A stretch of 64,000 nucleotides of DNA from the NCBI RefSeq assembly GCF_004362145.1, contig NZ_SNXC01000012.1:186001-250000 (forward strand), in the 5' to 3' direction. Each line of letters opens with the position of its first letter. Position 1 is the stretch's first letter. The translations under genes and the position numbers were made by a program. Positions 16,754 to 26,827 of this stretch are shown piece after piece. The notes beneath the pieces were generated by a model, which was not told where the DNA came from, did no database searches, and saw nothing but the letters and a program-made list of their open reading frames with translations. Source of the DNA: Marinomonas balearica. GTDB taxonomy: Bacteria > Pseudomonadota > Gammaproteobacteria > Pseudomonadales > Marinomonadaceae.

Positions 16754-19639
16754 GTGGTTAGTAAGAAACGTTATAGAGACCTTCCAGTTAACGTAATAAT
16801 GAGTTTGGCTATTATCATTAGTATGTTAACACTGGCTGCTGGGCTAACCAGTATTTCTTATTTTTCAAATAGAAACACTCTTGTTACAGAGGTTGAGAAG
16901 GCCTCGGTAAAATTCACTACCAATTTAAATACCCAAATCCACCAGCTAACAGAATCCGTACAGTCTACGGTGAAAATTCTCGAATTTGACAGCCTAACGT
17001 CAATGGGGGATTTAAAAAGCAGAAAAAGCAGATTACCCACTCTCGCCCGTATTATGCGGCTCAATCATGTCCTGAGCGCCGTGTATGTTGGTTACAGCAA
17101 CGGAGACTTCTTTCTTCTTCGTACGTTGAAAAATGACCACGCCAAAGAGGTTCTAGATGCTCCAGAGAACGCTGCATTTATGCTTCAAAGCATCGAATAC
17201 GATGTTAACAAGAACAAAACTGTCTCTTGGGAATTCTACGACAGCAACTTAGCACTGGTTAAAACAAGCGTTCCTAACGAGTATTCTTATGATCCTCGTC
17301 GCCGGCCTTGGTTTGCTAAGGCAAAAAGCCAAGACGATGTTGTACTAACGTCTCCGTATGTCTTTTTCTCTACGTTAGAAGTAGGCACAACGTTTGCCGT
17401 CCAAAATAAAGGCAATGGAACAGTAGTGGGTGTCGATGCTTCGATAACAGACATTTCAGACTTTATCCATAACCTACGTTCCAGTAGCTATACCAACATT
17501 GCATTAGTTGACCAAGAAGGTTTTGTCGTTGGCTCACCAAGTGACACTCCCCTCGTAAAATACGATGCCGAAAAACCAAGGTTAATCCGTGTAGATGAAT
17601 TGAACGTGCCTGCTTTAGAGCGTTTAAGTGCACTAAAGAATACCGACAACCCACTTTTCAAAATGAACGTAGGGGGTGAAAACTGGTATGGTTCAACGCA
17701 GTCCATCGCGACCGATTCTGATCAACAATGGCGGATTTTGTATACGGTACCGCAACACGAGCTTCTTGCTGAAATTAATGATCACTTAGTCAGTGAGCTA
17801 TTATTGTCCGGCCTCATCATCCTTCTTTTAGTGGGCGTCGGTGCGATCGTGGGACACTCTGTATCGAAGCCATTAAGGTTATTATCCAGTGAGGTTGGAG
17901 CCTTAACGTCCTTTGATTTTAGTCGCAAGATCAGTGTTAAGTCCTTCGTTAGAGAGGTCAATCAGCTGTCTACCTTGACCAATCACATGGTTCTAGCGAT
18001 AAAAAATTTCCAATCTATTTCGAATGAGCTCTCCAGAGACCCAGATCTGGAAAAGATGCTGGATCACGTCTGTCAGAACTTAGTGACCATTACAGCGTCA
18101 GAATCTGGTGCTGTTTTTCTCTGTGACGAATCACAAAAGCAATTGCTATTAGCCTCGTCAGCCAAACTGGATGCCCCAACATTAGTGAGTTGCGAGCATT
18201 TCGATTGGGATACTGTGAAGAGTAATCTTGAAAAAGCGCTCAAGTTTGACGACCAGCGTACCTTTCTAGCACCGCTCATTGAACGAAATAACACAATGCT
18301 TGGGGTATTGGTTCTTCGTTTGCCAGCGAACTCTCCCGTCAATGTGGATACCGCTTTTCAACGCTTTATTGAAGAAGTGTCTGGTGTCGCAGCCGCAGCC
18401 ATTTCTGCCCGAAAGCAGTTTGAAGCGCAACAAGAACTCATGGACGCCATTATGAAGCTGTTGGCAGATACAATCGATGCGAAATCGTCATACACCAGTG
18501 GACATTGCGACCGCGTTCCAGAACTTGCAGAACTGCTCGCTCAAGCCGCTATTGACGCCTCAGAAGGCGAATTTTCTGATTTCAACATGACAGCAATGCA
18601 AAGGCGCGAGTTCCGTATCGCCGCATGGCTTCATGATTGTGGGAAAATCACCAGTGACGAACACATCATAGACAAAGCCACAAAACTCGAAACCATTCAC
18701 AATAGAATTCACGAAATTCGCACACGATTTGAAGTGCTTTGGCGCGATGCAGATGTCGAGTATTACAAAGGCCTTGCAGAGGGAAAAGACCCTGCGCAGC
18801 TTGAACGCGCGAGAACGAAAACCCAAACAGACTTACAAGACAATTTCAGCTTCATCGCGAACGCAAACATGGGTGCAGAAAGGATGGCTGCTGAAGATAT
18901 TCAGCGAGTACGAGAGATCGGCACGCAAACATGGGAGCGCCATTTCAACCGATTCGAAGGTTTGTCACACGAAGAACTTGCATTGGCTTCAAATACCTCA
19001 GAATCGTTGCCCGTCACAGAGCAATTACTATCAGATAAGGTTGAACACCTTGTTTCATGGGGCAAGAACCTCCCACCTGTTCAGAAAGACGATCCTAAAA
19101 ACATTTGGGGGTTTGATATGGAGCTTCCAAAATATGCATTGAACAAAGGCGAGCTGTATAACCTTTGTGTTGAACGCGGCACTTTAACAAACGAAGAACG
19201 TTTCGCGATCAACGATCATATGGTCCAAACGATCAAGATGCTCTCGGCTTTGCCCTTCCCTGATGAACTCAAAAATGTTCCGAACATCGCAGGGAACCAT
19301 CATGAAAAAATGGATGGTACAGGCTACCCAAGAAGACTATCTCAAGAGCAACTTTCGATTCCTGAGCGAATTATGGCCATTGCCGATGTTTTTGAAGCAC
19401 TCACAGCAGCCGACCGCCCTTATAAAACGGCCAAAACATTATCGGAATCGATGCGTATATTAGCGTTTATGGTGAAAGATCACCATTTAGACAAAGACCT
19501 CTTTAAACTGTTTATTACTTCGAAAGCCTACCTTTCGTATGCTGAGAAACACCTAAAACCTGAACAGATCGATGCGGTATCGCAAACCCAACTGTTTACA
19601 TGGGCAGGAATTGAAGAGCCACAAATGCAAATTAGCTAG
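16754..19639 (+). CDS. Membrane sensor with dCache, HAMP, GAF and HD-GYP-like phosphodiesterase domains (copy 2)
   Basis: A tandem paralogue of the preceding gene, 961 residues, with the same order: transmembrane, double-Cache, transmembrane, HAMP, GAF, interrupted HD-GYP. The motifs fall at the same residue numbers as in copy 1 (HDCGK His627; HHEKMDGTGYP from His849), so the two have no net length change over 850 residues. The start is a GTG at 16754 with GGAG five bases upstream; the ATG at 16736 lacks a site. The periplasmic domain differs more than the catalytic part, suggesting different signals. It is separated from copy 1 by about 250 bases and probably transcribed on its own. Confidence 0.87.
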   Translation: MVSKKRYRDLPVNVIMSLAIIISMLTLAAGLTSISYFSNRNTLVTEVEKASVKFTTNLNTQIHQLTESVQSTVKILEFDSLTSMGDLKSRKSRLPTLARIMRLNHVLSAVYVGYSNGDFFLLRTLKNDHAKEVLDAPENAAFMLQSIEYDVNKNKTVSWEFYDSNLALVKTSVPNEYSYDPRRRPWFAKAKSQDDVVLTSPYVFFSTLEVGTTFAVQNKGNGTVVGVDASITDISDFIHNLRSSSYTNIALVDQEGFVVGSPSDTPLVKYDAEKPRLIRVDELNVPALERLSALKNTDNPLFKMNVGGENWYGSTQSIATDSDQQWRILYTVPQHELLAEINDHLVSELLLSGLIILLLVGVGAIVGHSVSKPLRLLSSEVGALTSFDFSRKISVKSFVREVNQLSTLTNHMVLAIKNFQSISNELSRDPDLEKMLDHVCQNLVTITASESGAVFLCDESQKQLLLASSAKLDAPTLVSCEHFDWDTVKSNLEKALKFDDQRTFLAPLIERNNTMLGVLVLRLPANSPVNVDTAFQRFIEEVSGVAAAAISARKQFEAQQELMDAIMKLLADTIDAKSSYTSGHCDRVPELAELLAQAAIDASEGEFSDFNMTAMQRREFRIAAWLHDCGKITSDEHIIDKATKLETIHNRIHEIRTRFEVLWRDADVEYYKGLAEGKDPAQLERARTKTQTDLQDNFSFIANANMGAERMAAEDIQRVREIGTQTWERHFNRFEGLSHEELALASNTSESLPVTEQLLSDKVEHLVSWGKNLPPVQKDDPKNIWGFDMELPKYALNKGELYNLCVERGTLTNEERFAINDHMVQTIKMLSALPFPDELKNVPNIAGNHHEKMDGTGYPRRLSQEQLSIPERIMAIADVFEALTAADRPYKTAKTLSESMRILAFMVKDHHLDKDLFKLFITSKAYLSYAEKHLKPEQIDAVSQTQLFTWAGIEEPQMQIS

Positions 19640-19700
19640 ATAAGGTGTGAACAAGTCCACTGGCTTCAGTATGTGGATAACTCTTCTTTATTCGAGGTAA

Positions 19701-19871
19701 GTTCCATCGTATACCGTTGCATACTCTGAAAACCGCTACCCGACTTCCTTACCGGGTATCGACGACCCTCTTACTGTGAAACAAATGTATACCGGCGCAT
19801 TTGTACTGCATTGCCATATTCTCGACCATGAAGATCAGGGAATGATGCAAAAAGTAGTACTCAAAGAATAA
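19701..19871 (+). pseudogene. C-terminal remnant of a multicopper oxidase
   Basis: A 56-codon open stretch preceded by a stop (19698-19700) and with no start codon. It encodes TGAFVLHCHILDHEDQGMM, the copper-binding C-terminal motif of multicopper oxidases (HCHxxxH), and ends at a proper stop. The three upstream cupredoxin domains are gone, so this is a decayed fragment. A good terminator follows at 19885. Confidence 0.8.
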
Positions 19872-19884
19872 ACAGACAGATACG

Positions 19885-19926
19885 CAATACAAAAAAGCGA
19901 GCCAAAAGGCTCGCTTTTTTGTATTG
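19885..19926 (+). terminator. Rho-independent terminator (bidirectional)
   Basis: Perfect 19-bp arms (19885-19903 and 19908-19926) with an AAAA loop and T/A runs on both sides. It lies after the multicopper oxidase remnant and between convergent transcripts; it may also end the leftward transglutaminase operon. Confidence 0.9.
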
Positions 19927-19982
19927 ATAAACAGAGATTTTCCTAGGTAGAAATTCCATTCGGCTCTGTGCTTGAGAGCCGC

Positions 19983-20870
19983 TTACACTCGTTGAACATC
20001 GACTGACACGCTCAGTGTCTGGCTGTCTCCGCCTTCAAAGATCACGCCTTGAAGCGGAGTAACGTCTGCGTAATCCCGTCCAAATGCGGTCACTATATGT
20101 TGATCCGTGGGCATGATGTCATTCGTTGGATCGAACTCGACCCAACCAAAGTCTGGAACAAACACCGCGAACCACGCATGGGAAGCATCTGCACCCGTTA
20201 ACTTCTCTTGACCTGGCGGAGGCAGTGTTTCTAAGTAGCCACTCATATAGCGAGTCGGAATGCCTAGCGAACGTAAACACCCCAATGAAAGGTGCGCAAA
20301 ATCCTGACACACTCCGCTCTTTTGTTCCAATACTTGTTCTAGCGGTGTGGCCACGGTCGTGCTGGTAGGGTCAAAATTGAATTCTGTAAACACCTTATGC
20401 ATAAAGGCCTTCACACCCTGTATCATTGGTATTTCATCAGAGAAGCAATCTCGCGCATACTCAGCCAGTTGTTCCGAGCAACGAACTTGCGGGGAGTTTA
20501 AAATAAACTCTTTTGCCATTCGAAGCTCTGATGTGTGCGGCTTTTCTAATAAAGCTTTGAGCTCTCCTAAAGTAAGTGGATGCGCTTCCGCTTGGGCAAT
20601 AAAATCGGTTGTCTGAATTTCAAAGTAACTTATAACATCGATACTCAGCTTTTGATGAGGCTCTTCGATTGAGAAGTAACAGGTTTGATTGCCGTAATAA
20701 TCCTGACCTTCGTGCTGATAAACCGGCTTCGGCCAGACCTTAATTCGGCGACTCAAACAACGCTGATTGTTTGTGTCTCTAGGAAGTAAGTGCGCCATGT
20801 TGTAACACAAGGCAACGGGGGCGCTGTACTCATATTCCGTTAAATGGCGAACTTTGTACTTCATTTTCAA
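19983..20870 (-). CDS. Transglutaminase-like protein with N-terminal bacterial transglutaminase domain
   Basis: A 295-residue transglutaminase-like cysteine peptidase fold with a visible triad: Cys188 (SGVCQDFAH), His231 (DASHAWF) and Asp247 (VEFDPTND). The first 80 residues are the beta-strand-rich N-terminal domain typical of this group. No signal peptide is seen, so it is cytosolic. Its start overlaps the upstream gene's stop by four bases (ATGA), showing translational coupling. It is the last gene of a five-gene operon with ATP-grasp and alpha-E proteins, where such proteins are proposed to cut or transfer peptide bonds of unknown substrates. Confidence 0.88.
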   Translation of the reverse strand: MKMKYKVRHLTEYEYSAPVALCYNMAHLLPRDTNNQRCLSRRIKVWPKPVYQHEGQDYYGNQTCYFSIEEPHQKLSIDVISYFEIQTTDFIAQAEAHPLTLGELKALLEKPHTSELRMAKEFILNSPQVRCSEQLAEYARDCFSDEIPMIQGVKAFMHKVFTEFNFDPTSTTVATPLEQVLEQKSGVCQDFAHLSLGCLRSLGIPTRYMSGYLETLPPPGQEKLTGADASHAWFAVFVPDFGWVEFDPTNDIMPTDQHIVTAFGRDYADVTPLQGVIFEGGDSQTLSVSVDVQRV

Positions 20871-23431
20871 TATTCCCCATGACCCGGCACAAGCTGCTGA
20901 GGCCCCGCAGCGTGGTCAAAATATTTGTCACTAATATGAGATGTAAAGCGTTCTAACTGTTCGGTTAACTGCGTCATAAAATCAGATAACGCACTACGTT
21001 CACCGTCGATTTCATCGACATGGGCGAGCATTTCAAGATCCGCGAGCTGAATGTCATTAAGCGATTTAATAATCATCCGTTTTTCTGGACTTAAGCCAAG
21101 CTCACTCGACTCGTTTCGAGGTAGCTCTTCTAAATATTTACGCAACTGCTCCGTCTGATAAATCAATGACCGCGGGTTGGTTCGATCTGCCATAAGTAAA
21201 TCAAGGCCGTACGCCACACGATTTCGATTTCGATAACGACGGCGAAACGAAATCAACGCCTCAACACTCAGTAAGACAGATTCCAATACTAAGCTTTGTT
21301 GCATTGAAGCGAGAGGCTCCGTCAATGTTGATTTCAGCAATTTTGCCGTTTGCAACGCCCTTTCAGTACGACGACCGAGTTCCTGAAACATCCAATCTGG
21401 GCCACGCAACATGCTCTCATGATTCAAGCCCGATAATGCCAAAATCGACGTTACCAGATTGTCTAAAGACTCTTCCGGCAGTTCAGGCAAACCATTTGCG
21501 TAAGCGCGATCCACTTGATGAATGTGGGCACGCAAATCATTTAGAATGATGCGCGTATCGGCCGACAGCATCTCCTTCACCTGCTCGCCGCATGCGAGCA
21601 TGGCATTTAGGTTAGACTTAATGGTTCCGGGTCGAGCACCGTCACAAATCAACGACGCAAGCTCGTCGTTAGGCTCTTCAAACATACTGGAATCGCCCTG
21701 AACAAAGCCCGGTAAACAGCCCGTTTGCAGTGAAATGGCTTTTAGTAAAATGTCTCGACTTTCTTTTGGTAGCGGTTCGACACCGTTCATTTGCTTAAAG
21801 AAAGTCCGCATTAAACGCAACGAGACTTCCGCTCGTTCCATGTAACGACCAAACCAAAATAGATTTTCAATAACACGACTGGGAAGGTTCGATTGCAATG
21901 CAATGTCTTGTACGCTTGATGAGTCCATTCCCGCAGGCAGTGTGCTTTCAAAATCAGTCGCCAATACCCAAGTATCTTTACTCAGTGTATCTGAAATATT
22001 ATTTCCAACGATCCGTTCGTTACCTTGGCTGCCTACCCGACTTAAACCGCCCGGCATTACACTAAAACCGTCTTTATCCGCTACGGTGAACATACGCATG
22101 ATACTTGGGCGCTTTTTCAAGCCTTGATCAGCCCATACAGGCAATTGCGCACCGCTCACGTATTCCTGTGCCACCCAGCGATGCGGCGCCAGACGGATTT
22201 TATCTAACAGAGCCTGTTTAGCTTCTTGATCTAACGTGTGACCATAATAACTGTCGCCTCCATTAACGCGCATTGCAGGCTTGATAATCAGCTGACTTAG
22301 GTTCGCTTCAACATGCAATCGGTTCTCTTCGGTTCCACACCAATAGGTTTTCACCGTCGCAATGGAAAGCTCTTCACCTAATAGAAATTGGCTAATCTGT
22401 GGCAAAAATGCCATCAGTGCTGGCGTTTCCAGCAAACCAGAGCCAATAGGGTTGGCAATAACAACTTTGCCACTTCGGGCGACTTCCAAAAGGCCAGGAA
22501 CCCCAAGCAGCGAATTCGGTTTAAGCTCGGCCTGATCACAAGCATCGTCGTTTATACGACGCATAATCACATCGACCGGCGATAAGCCGTTTAAAGACTT
22601 CATCCAGACCTGTCCATTACGAACAGTTAGGTCTCCTCCTTGCACCAACGGGAAACCAAGATAGTTCGCAAGATAGGCCTGTTCAAAATAGGTTTTACTG
22701 TTCGCACCTTCAGATAGCAGCACAATGCGCGGTTTATCTGAAATCTGTTTACCGATGCGCATTAACGTATCACGCAGCGTCTGAAAAAAGTGCGACAGCC
22801 TTTTTATTCGGCTGGTTCGAAACAGCCTCGGCATTACTCGGGATAAAACGACACGGTTTTCATGCGCATAGCCCGCGCCACTAGGCGCCTGTGTGCGGTC
22901 ACCTACAATGAGATATTGGCCACGTTCATCTCGAACTAAGTCCGAAGCATGCAACAAAATATCCTGTGCGTGCGGAACGGAAATGCCATGACAAGCTCGT
23001 AAAAAGCCAGGATGATCAAAAATAATCTCACTGGGAATCACACCTTCTTTTAATAAGGTTTGTTCGCCGTAGAGATCTTTCATGATCAAATCGAACAGCT
23101 TAGAACGCTGAACCATACCTTGCTCAAGCGCTTTCCAGCTGTCGTTTTCGATCAAATAAGGAACAATGTCTAAACCCCAGACATTTGGGGAGAGCGGGTC
23201 GGATGTCAGGTTATAGGTTGCCCCATCGTCACTGAGAATACGACGTGCTCGTTGTTGACGGTCTGCCACTCCTTCGGCACCAAGTGCATTAAAGCTCTCG
23301 ATAATAGTTTGCCAGTGATCCCTTGGAAAACCATTCATATCAAAAGCCTCATCATAATGTTTCGATGAAGCTGGGTCGAAGTCCAATGACGCCTGTTCGG
23401 GCGTCATTGGTGCAAGCGCATCTGTATGCAT
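20867..23431 (-). CDS. Fused circularly permuted ATP-grasp and alpha-E protein
   Basis: About 854 residues. The N-terminal 480 residues form a circularly permuted type 2 ATP-grasp (DUF404/DUF407). Markers include the ATP-site stretches LLSEGANSKTYFEQAYLAN, MKSLNGLSPVDVIMRRI and VIANPIGSGLLE. The C-terminal part (about 520-835) is an alpha-E domain (DUF403), recognised by SRVIENLFWFGRYMERAEV. Fusion of the two domains, which are separate in the genes at 27770 and 26824, supports their working together. A TTG at 23437 precedes an ATG at 23431; the ATG is preferred, though no clear ribosome-binding site is visible. Proposed role: ATP-dependent peptide ligase, substrate unknown. Confidence 0.87.
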   Translation of the reverse strand: MHTDALAPMTPEQASLDFDPASSKHYDEAFDMNGFPRDHWQTIIESFNALGAEGVADRQQRARRILSDDGATYNLTSDPLSPNVWGLDIVPYLIENDSWKALEQGMVQRSKLFDLIMKDLYGEQTLLKEGVIPSEIIFDHPGFLRACHGISVPHAQDILLHASDLVRDERGQYLIVGDRTQAPSGAGYAHENRVVLSRVMPRLFRTSRIKRLSHFFQTLRDTLMRIGKQISDKPRIVLLSEGANSKTYFEQAYLANYLGFPLVQGGDLTVRNGQVWMKSLNGLSPVDVIMRRINDDACDQAELKPNSLLGVPGLLEVARSGKVVIANPIGSGLLETPALMAFLPQISQFLLGEELSIATVKTYWCGTEENRLHVEANLSQLIIKPAMRVNGGDSYYGHTLDQEAKQALLDKIRLAPHRWVAQEYVSGAQLPVWADQGLKKRPSIMRMFTVADKDGFSVMPGGLSRVGSQGNERIVGNNISDTLSKDTWVLATDFESTLPAGMDSSSVQDIALQSNLPSRVIENLFWFGRYMERAEVSLRLMRTFFKQMNGVEPLPKESRDILLKAISLQTGCLPGFVQGDSSMFEEPNDELASLICDGARPGTIKSNLNAMLACGEQVKEMLSADTRIILNDLRAHIHQVDRAYANGLPELPEESLDNLVTSILALSGLNHESMLRGPDWMFQELGRRTERALQTAKLLKSTLTEPLASMQQSLVLESVLLSVEALISFRRRYRNRNRVAYGLDLLMADRTNPRSLIYQTEQLRKYLEELPRNESSELGLSPEKRMIIKSLNDIQLADLEMLAHVDEIDGERSALSDFMTQLTEQLERFTSHISDKYFDHAAGPQQLVPGHGEY

Positions 23432-23461
23432 AAACAAGGATTCTAAACATCTAGTGAAATT

Positions 23462-26400
23462 TTAGAGCCTAGTATACTGCTTTCTAAGATCCAATGTATG
23501 AGGATATTCGTCACTGGGCTCTTCTGGCGGAGGAGCCATGGCTTTCGGCCCTTCCGAATGCTCATAAAATCCACGCATCGCGCTAAACTCAGGCGGCGGT
23601 GTCAATGTGCCTTGGGTAAAACCATGATCCCAGAAACGATTCACTCGTCGTGCTTCGGCTTCATAGCTATTCACAGGGTTCGTGTCATAACTGCGGCCTC
23701 CAGGGTGACTGACATGATAGGTACAGCCACCAATCGAAACGCCATTCCAAGTGTCAATAATATCAAACACCAACGGGGTATCTGTGTTCAAAGTCGGATG
23801 CAATGCCGATGGCGGAGCCCAAGCTTTATAACGCACTGCCCCTACAAATTCGCCTTTGCGTCCGCTGTTTTTAAGCGGTACACGTCGTCCATTACAGGAC
23901 AAAACATAACGCCCTTCTGTCAGCCCCGTCAGTTTCACCTGTAGACGTTCAACGGATGAATCCACGTAGCGCGCAGTACCAGATTGCGATACTTCTTCAC
24001 CCAGTACATGCCAAGGTTCAATCGCCCAACGCAGCTCCAATTCAATATCGTCGATTTGTTGGCGACCATAATGAGGGAAACGGAACTCTTCAAACGGTGC
24101 CAACCATTCGATTTTGAACGGATAGCCGTGCGCCTGAAGGTCATCCACCACTTCTTTAATATCTTGCCATACGAAGTGAGGCAACATGAACTTGTCATGC
24201 AGGCTGGTTCCCCAACGAACTAAAGGCTGTTTGTACGGCTCTTTCCAAAAGCGGGCAACAAGACAACGAAGCAACAACATTTGTACAAGCGACATACGAG
24301 CATGGGGAGGCATTTCGAATCCACGGAATTCCAACAGTCCAAGACGTCCGCTTGCGCTGCCCGCAGCATAAAGTTTATCAATACAAAACTCTGAACGGTG
24401 AGTATTGCCCGTAATATCCACCAGCAGGTTGCGCATTAAGCGATCAACAAGCCAAGGCTCATCTACGAAGCCTTCTGGCATGTTCTGAAAGGCAATTTCC
24501 ATCTCATACAGCATTTCATCGCGCCCTTCATCAGGGCGAGGCGCTTGACTGGTTGGGCCAATAAACATCCCCGAGAACAAGTAAGACAAGCCCGGATGAT
24601 GCTGCCAGAACGTAACAAAGCTGCGCAGAATGTCCGGACGACGCAGCATTGGGCTGTCTGCTGGCGTTTGTCCACCCAAAGTAATGTGGTTACCGCCGCC
24701 CGTTCCGGTATGACGGCCATCGAGCATAAATTTCTCGGTTCCTAGACGACACTGATGGGCTTGTTCATACAAGGTCTCAGTATTGTGCATCAGCTCCTTC
24801 CAGCTTTTGGACGGGTGAATATTGACTTCGATGACACCCGGATCCGGTGTGATCAAGAATTTCTGTATTCGTGGATCACTAGGCGGTTCATACCCTTCAA
24901 TTACGACGGGCATCTTTAGTTTAGCTGCACTGGTTTCGATCGCATTGAGCAAAGCAACGTAATGTTCAAGCTTCACCAGCGGCGGAAGGAACAAATGCAA
25001 TCGCCCATTTCGAGGTTCAATACAAAGAGAGGTTCGAATTACAGGGACACTATTGCTCTGTTTTTGTGATGCTTTTTTATCGTCTGGCTTCTTCTGTTTC
25101 TGAATCTGTACACTTTGAGGGGCTTGAGATTGTGCTTGATGAACAAATTCAGTAGGTAAAGGCTGCAAGGGTTCGAAAGGATCGCGTTCAGGTTGAACCT
25201 CGTCTTCCGCAATAGGAGGCAAGGAGTTCAATGGCAATCGATATCCCATTGGGCTATCGCCCGGAATCAGCGTAATCACATTGCGGCGCATTGGCCATTT
25301 AGAACTGTTCCAAAAACCTTTGCTGTTCTCAAGAGGAAGAATGAAGCCCGTCGGCGTGTTCAGTCCTTTTGTCAGAAGCTTAGCCAATCGACGACGCTCA
25401 AGGTCATCGCTCAAATCGGCCTTAGTTGGGTCAATTTCTTCCGGTAATGACTGTTCCTGCAACAAGTAATGCAGTGTGTCTTCATAACAGGTTTGGAGGT
25501 ATTCACTTTGCAACCCAAGAGTGTCGCACAGCATTCGGCCGAAATCTTCAGCCTCTTTGATGGAATATTTGTAGTCCTTATCGACTCGCGCTAAAAGCGC
25601 TTCATCTTCCCATAACGCTTCTCCGTCTTTACGCCAAAAACAACCGAGCGCCCAACGTGGAATTTCTTCTCCGGGATACCATTTCCCTTGTCCGTAGTGC
25701 AGAAGACCATTGCTACCAAACTCTTGCTTCATCTTCAGCAATAAGTTCTTAGCTAAGCTCAGTTTATCGTCCCCCAGTGCCGCGGTATTCCATTGCTCCG
25801 ATTCCATATCGTCAATTGAAACAAAGGTTGGCTCTCCGCCCATTGTCAGGCGAACGTCTTCTTCTTCCAGCTTTTCGTCGACAGCCGCGCCCAGCGCCTT
25901 GATGTTTTCCCACTCTTCATCACTGTATGGCTTAGTAACACGCGGATCTTCATGAATACGAATGACTTGGTTGGTATAGGAAAACTCACATTCACATTCA
26001 TCGGTAAAACCAGAAATTGGAGCCGCTGACTCCGGCTCAGGCGTACACGAAAGCGGTATATGGCCTTCGCCGGCAAATAAGCCGGATGTCGGATCAAGCC
26101 CCACCCATCCAGCGCCCGGGATATACACTTCACACCATGCGTGCAAATCAGTGAAATCTTCTTCTGGCCCTGACGGCCCATCCAGAGATTTGACGTCAGC
26201 CGTGAGCTGAACCAAGTAGCCGGATGCAAAACGTGCAGCTAAGCCTAGGTGCCTTAATATTTGAACAAGCAACCACGACGTATCACGACAGGAGCCTTTA
26301 TTAAGAGTGAGTGTTTCCTTACATGTTTGAACACCGGGCTGTAAACGAATACCGTAATCAATTTCACTGGCCAAACGACTGTTTAGCGCAACAAGAAAAT

Positions 26401-26827
26401 CGACGATTCGTGTACTTTTTCGATCCACTGCCGATAGCCATTTGTCCAGCTCAGGACAGCTTTCACTGATCTTCAAATAAGGCGCAAGCTCTTCTTTTAA
26501 TGCGCTTTCATAGGCAAATGGAAACTCTTCGGCGTATTCTTCAATAAAGAAATCAAATGGATTAATGACCGTCATATCTGCGATCACTTCCACTTCAAAG
26601 CTCAATTTAGTGGTTTTCTCAGGGAAGACTAACCTTGCTTGATAGTTGCCAAATGGGTCTTGCTGCCAATTAACGAAATGCTCTTCTGGCCCAATTTTCA
26701 ACGAGTAACCGTGGATGTATGTTCGCGAATGAGGAGCAGGACGCAGACGCAAAAGATGAGGAGATACGTTAACAGGTCGATCAAACTCATAATGCGTTTT
26801 ATGTTGTATGGCGACACGAATGGTCAT
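23462..26827 (-). CDS. Transglutaminase-like and DUF2126 (amidoligase-like) fusion protein
   Basis: A 1121-residue two-part protein. Residues 1 to about 290 are a transglutaminase-like domain with GSCRDTSWL (nucleophile Cys near residue 180), LHAWCEVY (His) and GLDPTSG (Asp). From about 320 to the end is DUF2126, a domain linked in the literature to the glutamine-synthetase-like COOH-NH2 ligases; GRHTGTGGGNHITLGG and LLEFRGFEMPPHARM are visible. A proline/glutamine-rich linker lies at about 560-600. It overlaps the upstream alpha-E gene by four bases and is followed 30 bases later by the ATP-grasp/alpha-E fusion. A ligase coupled to a transglutaminase domain suggests making and breaking of amide bonds on one substrate. 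Confidence 0.88.
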   Translation of the reverse strand: MTIRVAIQHKTHYEFDRPVNVSPHLLRLRPAPHSRTYIHGYSLKIGPEEHFVNWQQDPFGNYQARLVFPEKTTKLSFEVEVIADMTVINPFDFFIEEYAEEFPFAYESALKEELAPYLKISESCPELDKWLSAVDRKSTRIVDFLVALNSRLASEIDYGIRLQPGVQTCKETLTLNKGSCRDTSWLLVQILRHLGLAARFASGYLVQLTADVKSLDGPSGPEEDFTDLHAWCEVYIPGAGWVGLDPTSGLFAGEGHIPLSCTPEPESAAPISGFTDECECEFSYTNQVIRIHEDPRVTKPYSDEEWENIKALGAAVDEKLEEEDVRLTMGGEPTFVSIDDMESEQWNTAALGDDKLSLAKNLLLKMKQEFGSNGLLHYGQGKWYPGEEIPRWALGCFWRKDGEALWEDEALLARVDKDYKYSIKEAEDFGRMLCDTLGLQSEYLQTCYEDTLHYLLQEQSLPEEIDPTKADLSDDLERRRLAKLLTKGLNTPTGFILPLENSKGFWNSSKWPMRRNVITLIPGDSPMGYRLPLNSLPPIAEDEVQPERDPFEPLQPLPTEFVHQAQSQAPQSVQIQKQKKPDDKKASQKQSNSVPVIRTSLCIEPRNGRLHLFLPPLVKLEHYVALLNAIETSAAKLKMPVVIEGYEPPSDPRIQKFLITPDPGVIEVNIHPSKSWKELMHNTETLYEQAHQCRLGTEKFMLDGRHTGTGGGNHITLGGQTPADSPMLRRPDILRSFVTFWQHHPGLSYLFSGMFIGPTSQAPRPDEGRDEMLYEMEIAFQNMPEGFVDEPWLVDRLMRNLLVDITGNTHRSEFCIDKLYAAGSASGRLGLLEFRGFEMPPHARMSLVQMLLLRCLVARFWKEPYKQPLVRWGTSLHDKFMLPHFVWQDIKEVVDDLQAHGYPFKIEWLAPFEEFRFPHYGRQQIDDIELELRWAIEPWHVLGEEVSQSGTARYVDSSVERLQVKLTGLTEGRYVLSCNGRRVPLKNSGRKGEFVGAVRYKAWAPPSALHPTLNTDTPLVFDIIDTWNGVSIGGCTYHVSHPGGRSYDTNPVNSYEAEARRVNRFWDHGFTQGTLTPPPEFSAMRGFYEHSEGPKAMAPPPEEPSDEYPHTLDLRKQYTRL

